A DNA stretch of 64,000 nucleotides from Falsiroseomonas sp051433195 (GCF_051433195.1 NZ_JBHMFT010000003.1:344875-408874); one strand, 5' to 3'; shown: positions 19,756 to 29,101, numbered from the stretch's first letter. Numbers and translations: made by a program. The notes: generated by a model not told the origin, from the letters alone.

Positions 19756-19829
19756 GCCTGCCGTTTCCGCTTTACAGGGGCGGGGCCGGCTGCGATTCAG
19801 GGGGTCTGTCGGTCGGGGGACTCGCAGGG

Positions 19830-20192
19830 GTGAGTGATTTGTATCTGCCGCCAGAACGGCGGGGGGGCGCCGGCGCCTGGATCATGCGCCGGGTCAGGGC
19901 GGCCGTGCTGCCGGTGCTGTTCCTGGGCACCAGCGGCTATTTCGTCTGGCACGCGGTGCATGGGGAGCGTGGGCTGATCGCCCGCGACCAGCGCCAGGAG
20001 CGCATCCAGGAGGCGCGGCTGGAGCTATCGCGCGTGCAGGGTGAGCTGGAGGCGGTGGAACGTCGCGTCCACGGCCTGCGCGGCGACCGGCTGGACCGCG
20101 ACCAGCTGGATGAGCGCGCGCGGCAACTGCTCAACATGGTCGACAAGAACGAGATCGTCGTTCCTTACGGGCCGGAGCGCCGCCTGTTCTGA
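19830..20192 (+). CDS. ftsB: FtsB/DivIC-family septum formation initiator
   Basis: Bitopic divisome protein that would join FtsL and FtsQ at the septum. The 120-residue product starts at a GTG and has a short cytoplasmic tail. One transmembrane helix is at about residues 28-43 (VLPVLFLGTSGYFVW). A periplasmic heptad coiled coil follows (about residues 50-95), then the family ending ARQLLNMVDKNEIVV. An internal ATG at residue 19 could also be the start. The position after eno is typical. Confidence 0.85.
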   Translation: MSDLYLPPERRGGAGAWIMRRVRAAVLPVLFLGTSGYFVWHAVHGERGLIARDQRQERIQEARLELSRVQGELEAVERRVHGLRGDRLDRDQLDERARQLLNMVDKNEIVVPYGPERRLF

Positions 20193-20502
20193 TCCGCCCT
20201 CGCCCCGGACGGGGCGGCTGTGCCCGAAAATTCCTGCCTTGGCGGCCGGCTGGCCGATTCACGCCCGCCCATTTCAGAAAATTGCGGCGCCCCGCGCCGG
20301 TAGGCAGCATTCCTCTGGCTGCACCGGCGCCTTCGCAATGTCGATCCGGAACCATGAAAATCCGGCGAAGCAGTCTTAACCGATCCGCGGTTAATCCTCG
20401 TATTGCGTTGCACAATAACGCTATTTCATCGAAACCGCGTGCTTGCACCGCGGTTTGGGCGCGCGTAGATGCGGTGAAAGGCAAGCCCTGAGGAGGAACC
20501 GC
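20193..20502 (+). promoter_or_regulatory. Intergenic leader of the pdh operon with two inverted repeats
   Basis: This 310-base gap holds no convincing gene. Its right half is clearly less GC-rich than the surroundings. It contains TTAACC-N7-GGTTAA at 20376-20394 and GCGTT-N7-AACGC at 20405-20421, both with operator-like geometry and 10 bases apart. A strong ribosome site (AGGAGGA) follows just before pdhA. These repeats probably bind a regulator of pyruvate dehydrogenase expression; which one is unknown. Confidence 0.45.
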
Positions 20503-21537
20503 ATGGCCGAGACCGCCGCCCGCGCAGCTCGCGGAAAGGGGGCCTCCCGAGGGGGCAGCCAGCCCGCCGTCAGCAAGGAAGTGCTGACCCGCGCCTATCG
20601 CGACATGCTGCTGATCCGCCGCTTCGAGGAAAAGGCCGGCCAGTTGTACGGCATGGGCCTCATCGGCGGCTTCTGCCACCTGTATATCGGCCAGGAAGCC
20701 GTGGTGGTGGGCATGCAGCTCTGCCTCAAGCCGGGCGACGAGGTCATCACCTCCTACCGCGACCACGGACACATGCTGGCCACCGGCATGGAAGCGCGTG
20801 GCGTCATGGCCGAGCTGACCGGGCGCATCGGCGGCTATTCCAAGGGCAAGGGCGGGAGCATGCACATGTTCTCCCGCGAGAAGGGCTTCTATGGCGGCCA
20901 CGGCATCGTCGGCGCGCAGGTCTCTCTCGGCGCCGGCCTGGCCTTCGCCAACTGGTACCGGGAAGATGGCGCGGTCGCCGTGACCTATTTCGGCGAAGGC
21001 GCCTCGAACCAGGGCCAGGTGTTCGAGAGCCTGAACCTGGCGGCGCTGTTCAAGCTGCCCTGCATCTTCGTCATCGAGAACAACAAGTACGGCATGGGCA
21101 CCAGCGTGGAGCGCGCCAGCGCCTCCCGCGACCTGTCCAAGAACGGCGCGCCCTGGGGCATCCCGGGTGAGCAGGTCAACGGCATGGACGTGCTGGCGGT
21201 GAAGGAGGCCGGTGAGCGCGCCGTGGCCCACTGCCGCGCCGGCAACGGCCCGTATCTGCTGGAGATGAAGACCTACCGCTACCGCGGCCATTCCATGTCC
21301 GACCCGGCCAAGTACCGGACGCGGGAGGAGGTGCAGAAGATGCGCGAGCAGAACGACTGCATCGAGACCGCGCGCAAGATGCTGCTGGAACAGTTCGGCG
21401 CCTCCGAGGCCGAACTCAAGGTGATCGACGACGAGGTGAAGGCCATCGTGCAGGACAGCGCCGAATTCGCGCAGACCTCGCCGGAGCCCGATGAGAGCGA
21501 GCTTTGGACGGACGTGCTGGTGGAGTCGAAGGCATGA
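20503..21537 (+). CDS. pdhA: Pyruvate dehydrogenase E1 component, alpha subunit
   Basis: Thiamine-diphosphate subunit that decarboxylates pyruvate. The 344-residue protein has LIRRFEEKAGQLYGMG, HLYIGQEAV, the phosphorylation-loop-like SYRDHGHMLATG, and the thiamine motif TYFGEGASNQG...IENNKYGMG. The start at 20503 follows AGGAGGA; the longer frame upstream is out of context. It is first of pdhA-pdhB-pdhC and joined to pdhB by an ATGA overlap. Confidence 0.98.
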   Translation: MAETAARAARGKGASRGGSQPAVSKEVLTRAYRDMLLIRRFEEKAGQLYGMGLIGGFCHLYIGQEAVVVGMQLCLKPGDEVITSYRDHGHMLATGMEARGVMAELTGRIGGYSKGKGGSMHMFSREKGFYGGHGIVGAQVSLGAGLAFANWYREDGAVAVTYFGEGASNQGQVFESLNLAALFKLPCIFVIENNKYGMGTSVERASASRDLSKNGAPWGIPGEQVNGMDVLAVKEAGERAVAHCRAGNGPYLLEMKTYRYRGHSMSDPAKYRTREEVQKMREQNDCIETARKMLLEQFGASEAELKVIDDEVKAIVQDSAEFAQTSPEPDESELWTDVLVESKA

Positions 21538-22922
21538 CTCAGATCCTGATGCCGGCGCTGTCGCCGACGATGACAGAGGGCAAGCTCGCCCGCTGGCTGA
21601 AGGCGGAAGGTGATTCCGTGAAGGCTGGCGACGTCATCGCCGAGATCGAGACCGACAAGGCGACCATGGAAGTGGAAGCCGTGGACGAGGGTACGCTGAC
21701 GAAGATCCTGGTGCCGGAAGGCACCGACGCCGTCGCGGTGAACACGCCGATCGCGGAACTGGACGACGGCAACGAGGTCGCGGCCAAGCCGGCACCCAAG
21801 CCTGCCGAGGCGGCGCCCGCGCCCACGCCTGCGAAGAACGGCGAGGATGCCGGCGCGATCGCCGCCAAGGGTACGGAGACGCGCCCCGAGACGACCCCCG
21901 CCATGGCCAAGGCGCCGGCGCCGGAGAAGGAATGGGGTGCGACCAAGCCGATCACGGTGCGCGAGGCGCTGCGCGATGCGATGGCCGCCGAGATGCGCAC
22001 CGACAAGGACGTGTTCCTGATCGGCGAGGAAGTCGGCCAGTACCAGGGCGCCTACAAGATCAGCCAGGGCCTGCTGGACGAGTTCGGCCCGAAGCGCGTG
22101 ATCGACATGCCGATCACCGAACACGGCTTCACCGGCATGGCGGTCGGCGCGGCGATGACGGGCCTGAAGCCCATCGTCGAGTTCATGACCTTCAACTTCT
22201 CGATGCAGGCGATCGACCAGATCGTGAATTCGGCGGCGAAGACGCTGTACATGTCAGGCGGCCAGCTCGGCTGCCAGATCGTGTTCCGCGGCCCGAACGG
22301 CGCCGCCAGCCGCGTCGCGGCGCAGCACAGCCAGTGCTATGCCTCCTGGTACGCGCATCTGCCCGGCCTGAAGGTGCTGGCGCCGTGGTCGGCGGCGGAT
22401 GCCAAGGGGCTGCTGCGGGCCGCGATCCGCGATCCGAACCCGGTCATCTTCCTGGAGAACGAGATCCTCTACGGGCAGACCTTCGACTGTCCGACGGATG
22501 AGGATTTCATCCTGCCGATCGGCAAGGCGAAGGTGGAGCGCGAGGGCACCGACGTGACCCTGGTGGCGTTCTCCATCATGGTCGGCATGGCGATGCAGGC
22601 GGCGGAGGCGCTGGAGGCGCAGGGGATCAGCGCGGAGGTCATCAACCTGCGCACGCTGCGGCCGCTCGACATCGAGACGGTGGTGAAGTCGGTGAAGAAG
22701 ACCAACCGCCTGGTCACGCTCGAGGAAGGCTGGCCCTATGCCGGCATCGGGGCGGAGGTCGCCATGCAGATCCTGGAGAACTGCTTCGACGACCTGGACG
22801 CACCGCCGGTGCGGGTGCACGGCCTGGACATCCCGATGCCCTACGCGGCGAACCTGGAAAAGCTGGCGCTGCCGCGGCTGGAACAGGTGATCGAGGCCGC
22901 GAAGCGCGTGACCTACAAGTAA
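21534..22922 (+). CDS. pdhB: Pyruvate dehydrogenase E1 component, beta subunit with lipoyl domain
   Basis: Partner of PdhA in E1. The 462-residue protein is longer than the usual 325 because of an N-terminal lipoyl domain (about residues 1-80, lipoyl Lys in ETDKATMEV). An Ala/Pro linker follows, then the transketolase-like E1 beta domain (TVREALRDAMAAEM, EEVGQYQGAYK, DMPITEHGFTGMAVG) and the transketolase C domain. The lipoyl extension is a known alphaproteobacterial trait. A 52-base stretch of this domain is identical to pdhC. Confidence 0.97.
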   Translation: MTQILMPALSPTMTEGKLARWLKAEGDSVKAGDVIAEIETDKATMEVEAVDEGTLTKILVPEGTDAVAVNTPIAELDDGNEVAAKPAPKPAEAAPAPTPAKNGEDAGAIAAKGTETRPETTPAMAKAPAPEKEWGATKPITVREALRDAMAAEMRTDKDVFLIGEEVGQYQGAYKISQGLLDEFGPKRVIDMPITEHGFTGMAVGAAMTGLKPIVEFMTFNFSMQAIDQIVNSAAKTLYMSGGQLGCQIVFRGPNGAASRVAAQHSQCYASWYAHLPGLKVLAPWSAADAKGLLRAAIRDPNPVIFLENEILYGQTFDCPTDEDFILPIGKAKVEREGTDVTLVAFSIMVGMAMQAAEALEAQGISAEVINLRTLRPLDIETVVKSVKKTNRLVTLEEGWPYAGIGAEVAMQILENCFDDLDAPPVRVHGLDIPMPYAANLEKLALPRLEQVIEAAKRVTYK

Positions 22923-22934
22923 GGGGAACAGCAG

Positions 22935-24245
22935 ATGGCAACGAACATCCTGATGCCGGCGCTGTCCCCGACGATGACCGAGGGCACGCTGGCGCGCTGG
23001 CTCAAGGCCGAGGGCGATACGGTGAAGGCCGGCGACATCATCGCCGAGATCGAGACCGACAAGGCGACCATGGAAGTGGAAGCCGTGGATGAGGGCGTAC
23101 TGGGCAAGATCCTGGTGCAGGGCGGAACGGCGGGCGTGAAGGTCAACGACCCGATCGCGGTGCTGGTGGAGCCGGGCGAGTCGGCCGATGCGGCGCCGGC
23201 GGCCATGGCCGAAGCGCCGAAGGCCGAGACCCCCAAGCCTGTGGCCCCGGAGACCCCGAAGACGGAACCCGCCGCGGCGCCCAAGGCGGAAGCGCCGAAG
23301 ACGGTCGCATCCTCCGGCGACCGCACCATCGCCTCGCCGCTGGCGCGGCGCATGGCGGCGCAGGCCGGCATCGACCTGGCCGGGCTGAACGGCAGCGGGC
23401 CGAACGGGCGCATCGTCAAGACGGATGTGGAAGCGGCGCTGTCCAGGCCGCAGGCTGCCAAGTCCGCGGCGGCCGAGGCAGCGCCCGCACCGGCTGCGGC
23501 GCCCGCCGCGGCGCCCGCGCCGAAGGCCCCGGCACCGGCGATCACCGCGCCGCATACGGCGATTCCGAACAGCACAATTCGGAAAGTGATCGCGCGGCGG
23601 CTGTCGGAATCGAAGCAGACGGTGCCGCATTTCTACGTCTCGATGGATATCGAGATCGACGCGCTGCTGAAGCTGCGCGCGCAGTTGAACGCGACCTCGC
23701 CGAAGGACGGCCCGGGCGCGTTCAAGCTTTCGGTGAACGACCTGGTGATCAAGGCGGCGGCGGTGACGCTGCGGCGGATGCCGGCGGTGAATGCCACCTG
23801 GACCGAGGACGCGATCCTTCAGTACCACGACGTCGACATCTCGGTCGCCGTCAGCATCCCGGATGGCCTGATCACGCCGATCATCCGCCGCGCCGACCAG
23901 GCGGGGCTGGCCTCCATCAGCAACCAGATGAAGGACCTCGCGGCGCGGGCCAAGTCCGGCAAGCTGAAGCCGGAGGAGTTCCAGGGCGGCGGCTTCTCCA
24001 TCTCCAACATGGGGATGTACGGCGTGCGCGACTTCTCGGCCATCATCAACCCGCCGCAGGCCGGCATCCTGGCGGTCTCCGCCGGCGAACAGCGGCCGGT
24101 GGTGAAGGATGGCGCGCTGGCGATCGCGACCGTGATGACCTGCACGCTGTCCGTCGACCACCGCGTGGTGGACGGCGCGCTGGCGGCGGAGTGGATCGCG
24201 GCGTTCAAGAAGATCGTCGAGCAGCCGCTGAGCCTGATGCTCTGA
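22935..24245 (+). CDS. pdhC: Dihydrolipoamide acetyltransferase (pyruvate dehydrogenase E2)
   Basis: Core of the pyruvate dehydrogenase complex that passes the acetyl group to CoA. The 436 residues read as one lipoyl domain (1-80, ETDKATMEV), an Ala/Pro/Lys linker, an E3/E1-binding domain (about 130-165, ASPLARRMAAQAGIDL) and a second linker. The catalytic acyltransferase domain (about 210-436) ends with the active-site SVDHRVVDGA. Twelve bases separate it from pdhB. Confidence 0.97.
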   Translation: MATNILMPALSPTMTEGTLARWLKAEGDTVKAGDIIAEIETDKATMEVEAVDEGVLGKILVQGGTAGVKVNDPIAVLVEPGESADAAPAAMAEAPKAETPKPVAPETPKTEPAAAPKAEAPKTVASSGDRTIASPLARRMAAQAGIDLAGLNGSGPNGRIVKTDVEAALSRPQAAKSAAAEAAPAPAAAPAAAPAPKAPAPAITAPHTAIPNSTIRKVIARRLSESKQTVPHFYVSMDIEIDALLKLRAQLNATSPKDGPGAFKLSVNDLVIKAAAVTLRRMPAVNATWTEDAILQYHDVDISVAVSIPDGLITPIIRRADQAGLASISNQMKDLAARAKSGKLKPEEFQGGGFSISNMGMYGVRDFSAIINPPQAGILAVSAGEQRPVVKDGALAIATVMTCTLSVDHRVVDGALAAEWIAAFKKIVEQPLSLML

Positions 24246-24730
24246 TGGCGGCATTCTCGCTCCGCGACGCAAGGCCGGACGATCTCGGCGATATCGTCCG
24301 GCTGGTCCGCGCCCTCGCGGAGTATGAGAAGCTGCTGCATGAGGCGGTCGGCACGGAGGATGATTTCCGCGACGCCCTGTTCGGCCCGAACCCGCGCCTG
24401 TTCTGCACCCTGGCGGAGCTGGGGGGCAGGGCGGTCGGCCAGGCGATCTGGTTCTACAATTTCTCGACCTTCACCGGCCGCCACGGCATCTACCTGGAAG
24501 ACATCTTCGTCGAGCCCGAACACCGCGGCCTCGGCATCGGGGAGGCCTTCTTCCGCAACCTCGCCGCCCGTGCCGTGGCCGAGGGCTGCACCCGCGTGGA
24601 GTGGCAGGTGCTGGACTGGAACGAGCCCGCGATCCGCTTCTACCGGAAGATCGGCGCGCGGGGCATGGATGAGTGGCGCGTGCAGCGCCTGTCCGGCGAG
24701 GCGCTCGCGGCGGTCGCGGCTTCCGCATAA
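24245..24730 (+). CDS. GNAT-family N-acetyltransferase
   Basis: The 161-residue protein starts at the ATG sharing a base with the pdhC stop (TGATG). The acetyl-CoA loop is read in DIFVEPEHRGLGIGEAFF (about residues 83-100). VEWQVLDWNEPAIRFYRK is the typical C-terminal GNAT strand and helix and resembles the spermidine/spermine-type SSAT subfamily. The substrate is unknown; its place in the pdh operon, where acetyl-CoA is made, may be a matter of coupling only. Confidence 0.85.
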   Translation: MAAFSLRDARPDDLGDIVRLVRALAEYEKLLHEAVGTEDDFRDALFGPNPRLFCTLAELGGRAVGQAIWFYNFSTFTGRHGIYLEDIFVEPEHRGLGIGEAFFRNLAARAVAEGCTRVEWQVLDWNEPAIRFYRKIGARGMDEWRVQRLSGEALAAVAASA

Positions 24731-26154
24731 TGCTGGCCGCGCCCCAACCCTTGCCGGGCGGCGCGCTGCGGCGTGTGCTGGCGCATCCGCTCGGTGCGCC
24801 GCTGCTGGTCTTCCTGCTGGCCTTCCTGTTGCTTCTCGCCGGCGCGCTACGCATGCCGCCACGCGAGTTCAACTTCTTCGACCAGTCCTTCTACGCCACC
24901 ACCGCGTGGGAGCTGCTGGAGTACGGTGTCTACGGCGACGGGGTCTTCGACTCGACGGACGGGAAGCTCGGGGCGCCGTTGCCCGGCATGTGGCTGCCGC
25001 CCGCCTTTCCGCTGCTGCTCGCCGGGCTGATGGCGCTCGACCCGGCGCTGCGTGCGGCCGGTGCCTGCCTGGTTCAGATCTATCCGGCCGTCGGCTGCCA
25101 GCCCTATCTCGGGCCGGTCGTACCGGTGCAGATGGCGCTCGTGGCGGTCGCCCTGGCCTGCCTGTTCGCGGCGGCGCGACGCCTCAGCGGCCCGGCGATC
25201 GCCGCGGTCACCACCTGCGTCGCCATGCTCCTGATCTGGCGCTACGTGCCGCTGCTGCGACTGGCCATGACGGAGCCGCTGGCCCTGGCGCTGTTCGCGG
25301 GCGCCCTGCTGGCGCTGCTGGCCGCCCTGGATGGCGACCGGCGCGCGGCGATCCTGCTCGGCCTGCTGCTCGGCCTGCTGGTGCTGACCAGGCCAAGCCA
25401 CATCGTGCTGCTGCCGCTGGCCGGCGTCGCGCTGCTGTTCGCCCCGGCGCGGCGGGCGCGGCGCCTGGTGGCGCCGGCCCTGCTCGCGCTCGGCCTCGCC
25501 GTCGCCCTGCTGCCATGGGCCATGCGGAACGAGTCCACGCTGGGTCGCTTCGCGCTTTCGGGCGGCTATGGCGGCGCCATCCTGACCGAGCGCCTGGCCT
25601 GGAACGACATGACCTGGCGGGAGTTCGCCGCCTCCTTCGTCTACAACCTGCCCGATGCGGGCGATGGATGGGCGAAGGCGCTGTTCGGGGCGGAGGATGT
25701 CAGGCGCCTGGACTGGAACCATCCGGACAGCTTCTACGCCGTCGGCATGGCGCGTCGCACCGCGATGCTGGCTGACACGGGCGGCACCGGCGTGGGATCG
25801 CTGATCCGTGGGCAGGTGCTGGCCGAGCCGGCTTGGCACACGCTCACCACGCTGTCGATGGCCTGGCGCGGCGTCTGGATCGGGCGCTCGCTGGGCTTCA
25901 TCGTCCTGCCGCTCGCCATCGTCGGGCTGATGGCGGCCTGGCGCGGGGGCCGATCAACAAGGCTCCTCGTCTGGACAGCGCCGGCCTTCATCATGCTGGC
26001 GGTGCATGCCGCGGCTTCGGTGAACCAGGAACGCTACAATCTCGCCCTCGTCCTGCCGATCTCGCTCTGCGCCGCGCTTGGTCTCCGCGCGGCCTGGGAT
26101 CGATGGGGCCGGAGGCATCATCCCGCCCGACTGGGCGCATCGAAAGGAAGCTGA
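24730..26154 (+). CDS. GT39-like polytopic membrane glycosyltransferase
   Basis: 474 residues with about ten transmembrane helices. After the first helix comes an acidic-aromatic motif, FNFFDQSFYATTAWEL. In the dolichyl/undecaprenyl-phosphate-mannose family this first periplasmic loop holds the catalytic Asp. That suggests transfer of a sugar from a polyprenyl-phosphate donor outside the membrane. It begins on TAATG with the GNAT gene and ends two bases before lpdA, inserted inside the pdh gene set. Substrate unknown. Confidence 0.65.
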   Translation: MLAAPQPLPGGALRRVLAHPLGAPLLVFLLAFLLLLAGALRMPPREFNFFDQSFYATTAWELLEYGVYGDGVFDSTDGKLGAPLPGMWLPPAFPLLLAGLMALDPALRAAGACLVQIYPAVGCQPYLGPVVPVQMALVAVALACLFAAARRLSGPAIAAVTTCVAMLLIWRYVPLLRLAMTEPLALALFAGALLALLAALDGDRRAAILLGLLLGLLVLTRPSHIVLLPLAGVALLFAPARRARRLVAPALLALGLAVALLPWAMRNESTLGRFALSGGYGGAILTERLAWNDMTWREFAASFVYNLPDAGDGWAKALFGAEDVRRLDWNHPDSFYAVGMARRTAMLADTGGTGVGSLIRGQVLAEPAWHTLTTLSMAWRGVWIGRSLGFIVLPLAIVGLMAAWRGGRSTRLLVWTAPAFIMLAVHAAASVNQERYNLALVLPISLCAALGLRAAWDRWGRRHHPARLGASKGS

Positions 26155-26156
26155 CC

Positions 26157-27551
26157 ATGGCCGAGACCTTCGATCTCGTGGTGGTGGGCGGCGGCCCCGG
26201 CGGCTATGTCGGCGCCATCCGTGGCAGCCAGCTCGGCATGAAGGTGGCGCTGGTGGAGCGCGAGAATCTGGGTGGCATCTGCCTGAACTGGGGCTGCATT
26301 CCGACCAAGGCGCTGCTGCGCGCCAGCGAGATCAACCACCTGCTGCACAGCCTGGACGCCTACGGCTTCGCCGCCGACAATATCCGGTTCGATTTCGCCA
26401 AGGTGGTGAAGCGCAGCCGCCAGGTCGCCGGGCAATTATCGGGTGGCGTGAAGCACCTGATGAAGAAAAACAAGGTGACCGTCTATGACGGCCACGCGAA
26501 GCTCGCAGGGCCAGGCAAGGTGTCCGTCAGCAAGGACGGGAAGGCCGTGGCCGAACTCCAGGCCAAGCATATCCTGCTCGCGACGGGCGCCCGCGCCCGC
26601 GTGCTGCCGGGGATGGAGCCGGACGGCAAGCTGATCTGGTCCTACCGCGAGGCGATGACGCCCGCCGCGCTGCCCAGGAAGCTGATCGTCATGGGCTCCG
26701 GCGCCATCGGCTCCGAATTCGCCAGCTTCTACCTCAACATGGGCGCCGAGGTGACGCTCATCGAGGTGATGGACCGCATCCTGCCTGTCGAGGACGCGGA
26801 GATTTCCGCCTTCGTGCACAAGGCCTTCACCAAGCAGGGCATGAAGATCATCACCGGCGCCCGGGTGCAGGGCGTCCGCAAATCCGGCGACAGCATCACC
26901 GCCATCGTCGAGGCCGGCGGCAAGGTCCAGGATATCACGGCGGACAGGCTGATCTCGGCGGTCGGCATCGTCGGCAATGTGGAAGACCTCGGGCTGGAAG
27001 GCACGAAGGTCAAGGTGGAGCGCACCCATGTGGTGACCGACGCCTTCGGCAATACCGGGGAGCCGGGCGTCTACGCCATCGGCGACCTGACCGGCGCGCC
27101 CTGGCTGGCGCACAAGGCGAGCCATGAGGCGGTGATCTGCGTCGAGGCGATCGCGGGCAAGCACCCGCATGCGATGGATATCCTGAACATCCCCGGCTGC
27201 ACCTACTGCCGCCCGCAGGTCGCCAGCGTGGGCATGACGGAAGCGCGCGCCAAGGAAGCCGGGCATGAGGTCCGCGTCGGCCGCTTCCCCTTCATCGGCA
27301 ACGGCAAGGCCATCGCGATGGGGGAGCCGGAGGGCTTCGTGAAGACGGTGTTCGACGCCAAGACCGGCGAGCTGCTCGGCGCGCACATGGTCGGGCCGGA
27401 GGTGACGGAGATGATCCAGGGCTACGGCATCGCCCGCACCCTGGAATCGACCGAGGCCGAGTTGATGCACACCGTCTTCCCGCACCCGACCGTGTCCGAG
27501 GCGATGCATGAGTCGGTGCTTGATGCCTATGGCCGGGTGATCCACATCTAG
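26157..27551 (+). CDS. lpdA: Dihydrolipoyl dehydrogenase (E3)
   Basis: FAD enzyme that reoxidises the lipoyl groups of the complex. The 464-residue protein has FAD-binding VVVGGGPGGYVGAIRG, the redox disulfide in GGICLNWGCIPTKALL, NAD-binding IVMGSGAIGSEFASFY, YAIGDLTGAPWLAHKA, and the C-terminal His-Glu in HTVFPHPTVSEAMHE. It lies between the membrane glycosyltransferase and lipA. Confidence 0.98.
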   Translation: MAETFDLVVVGGGPGGYVGAIRGSQLGMKVALVERENLGGICLNWGCIPTKALLRASEINHLLHSLDAYGFAADNIRFDFAKVVKRSRQVAGQLSGGVKHLMKKNKVTVYDGHAKLAGPGKVSVSKDGKAVAELQAKHILLATGARARVLPGMEPDGKLIWSYREAMTPAALPRKLIVMGSGAIGSEFASFYLNMGAEVTLIEVMDRILPVEDAEISAFVHKAFTKQGMKIITGARVQGVRKSGDSITAIVEAGGKVQDITADRLISAVGIVGNVEDLGLEGTKVKVERTHVVTDAFGNTGEPGVYAIGDLTGAPWLAHKASHEAVICVEAIAGKHPHAMDILNIPGCTYCRPQVASVGMTEARAKEAGHEVRVGRFPFIGNGKAIAMGEPEGFVKTVFDAKTGELLGAHMVGPEVTEMIQGYGIARTLESTEAELMHTVFPHPTVSEAMHESVLDAYGRVIHI

Positions 27552-27555
27552 CGCC

Positions 27556-28521
27556 ATGAGCACCCGCGTCGAGATCAACCACGCCAGGGCCGGAGCCGCA
27601 CGGCACCCGGAGAAGGCGAACCGGCCCGACAACCCGATCCAGCGGAAGCCGGACTGGATCCGGGTCAAGGCGCCGATTAGCCCGGTGTACCGGGAAACCC
27701 ATGCGCTGATGCGGGCGAACGGGTTGGTGACGGTCTGCGAGGAAGCCGCCTGCCCGAATATCGGGGAATGCTGGTCGCAGCGCCACGCCACCATGATGAT
27801 CATGGGCGACACCTGCACCCGCGCGTGCAGCTTCTGCAACGTCATCACCGGCCTGCCGAAGGCGCTCGATGCGGATGAGCCGCGGCGGGTGGCGGATGCG
27901 GTGGCGAAGCTCGGCCTGCGGCACGTGGTCATCACCTCGGTGGACCGGGACGACCTGAAGGATGGCGGGGCGGAGCATTTCGCCCAGACCATCCGGGCCC
28001 TGCGCGCCGCGGCGCCGGAGACGACGATCGAGATCCTGACGCCGGACTTCCTGCGCAAGGATGGCGCGCTGGAAGTGGTGGTGGCGGCGCGGCCGGACGT
28101 GTTCAACCACAACCTGGAAACCGTGCCGGCGCTGTATCCCTCCATCCGGCCGGGCGCGCGCTACTACCATTCGCTGCGGCTGCTGGACCGGGTGAAGCAG
28201 CAGGACCCGTCCATCTTCACCAAGTCGGGCATCATGGTCGGGCTGGGGGAGAAGCGGATCGAGGTGCTGCAGGTGATGGACGATTTGCGCAGCGCGGAGG
28301 TCGATTTCCTGACCATCGGCCAGTACCTGCAACCGAGCGTGAAGCATGCGGCGGTGGACCGCTTCGTGACGCCGGACGAGTTCGCCGACTACGGCCAGGC
28401 GGCACGCGGCAAGGGCTTCCTGTTGGTGTCCGCGACGCCGCTGACGCGGTCCAGCTACCACGCAGACCGGGACTTCGCGGCGCTGCGCGATGCGCGCGCG
28501 GCCAGGCTGAAGGCTGCCTGA
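27556..28521 (+). CDS. lipA: Lipoyl synthase
   Basis: Radical SAM enzyme that adds two sulfurs to octanoyl groups, making the lipoyl cofactor needed by PdhB and PdhC. The 321-residue protein has the auxiliary cluster cysteines in CEEAACPNIGEC, the radical SAM motif CTRACSFC, and the C-terminal serine region PLTRSSYHAD. Four bases after lpdA, so cofactor synthesis is coupled to its users. Confidence 0.98.
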   Translation: MSTRVEINHARAGAARHPEKANRPDNPIQRKPDWIRVKAPISPVYRETHALMRANGLVTVCEEAACPNIGECWSQRHATMMIMGDTCTRACSFCNVITGLPKALDADEPRRVADAVAKLGLRHVVITSVDRDDLKDGGAEHFAQTIRALRAAAPETTIEILTPDFLRKDGALEVVVAARPDVFNHNLETVPALYPSIRPGARYYHSLRLLDRVKQQDPSIFTKSGIMVGLGEKRIEVLQVMDDLRSAEVDFLTIGQYLQPSVKHAAVDRFVTPDEFADYGQAARGKGFLLVSATPLTRSSYHADRDFAALRDARAARLKAA

Positions 28522-28991
28522 TGCCGACTCATGCGGAAAAGCGGGTGCTGCCGTATTCGGACGAGCAGCTTTTCGACATGGTTGCGGATGTGCGCCGCTA
28601 CCCGGAATTCCTGCCGTGGTGTGTCGGCGCGCGAATCGTCTCCCGCACCGAGGGCGAGTTGATCGCGGACCTGACCATCGGCTTCAAGATGTTCCGCGAG
28701 ACCTTCCGCAGCCAGGTCACGCTGGAGCGGCCGCACCACGTGCATGTGCGCTACCTGACCGGCCCGTTCCGTTACCTGAACAACCACTGGCGCTTCCGGC
28801 CGGTGGCCAATGGGACCGAGGTCGATTTCTTCGTCGACTTCGAGTTCAAGTCGCGCCTGCTGCAGGCGGTGATCGGCACCGTGTTCAACGAGGCGGTGCG
28901 CCTGATGGTGCGATCCTTCGAGCGCCGCGCCGCCAACCTCTATCGCCGCGCCGCGCCGCCGGCCGCCGCAACGCCCGCCCCCACCGCCTGA
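28521..28991 (+). CDS. COQ10/RatA-like START-domain protein
   Basis: 156-residue SRPBCC-fold protein that starts on the lipA stop (TGATG). Family patterns are RVLPYSDEQLFDMVADVRRYPEFLPW at the start and the C-terminal helix FNEAVRLMVRSFERRA. Relatives bind ubiquinone (COQ10), while the E. coli homologue is called RatA toxin for inhibiting ribosome subunit joining. The lipA-adjacent position and an alphaproteobacterial background favour the ubiquinone-related role. The Ala/Pro tail is unconserved. Confidence 0.88.
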   Translation: MPTHAEKRVLPYSDEQLFDMVADVRRYPEFLPWCVGARIVSRTEGELIADLTIGFKMFRETFRSQVTLERPHHVHVRYLTGPFRYLNNHWRFRPVANGTEVDFFVDFEFKSRLLQAVIGTVFNEAVRLMVRSFERRAANLYRRAAPPAAATPAPTA

Positions 28992-29101
28992 ATCCGGCGG
29001 GCCTGGCTTCGGCCATGGGTTGGCGGCTGGAGCCTGGCCTTTGTCCCAGCCTCTTCTGCGTTGGGCCGAGCTGGACCCCAAGCCGCCCGCGGCTATCCCA
29101 T

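Noticed and set aside
20354..20491. 45-codon frame ending next to the pdhA ribosome site
   Set aside because: It has no ribosome site of its own, runs through the two inverted repeats, and its composition is not protein-like.
28521..28991. Type II toxin (RatA) with antitoxin
   Set aside because: The fold is COQ10/START-like, the neighbour is lipA, and no antitoxin gene of the usual kind is adjacent. The toxin name is inherited from one homologue.
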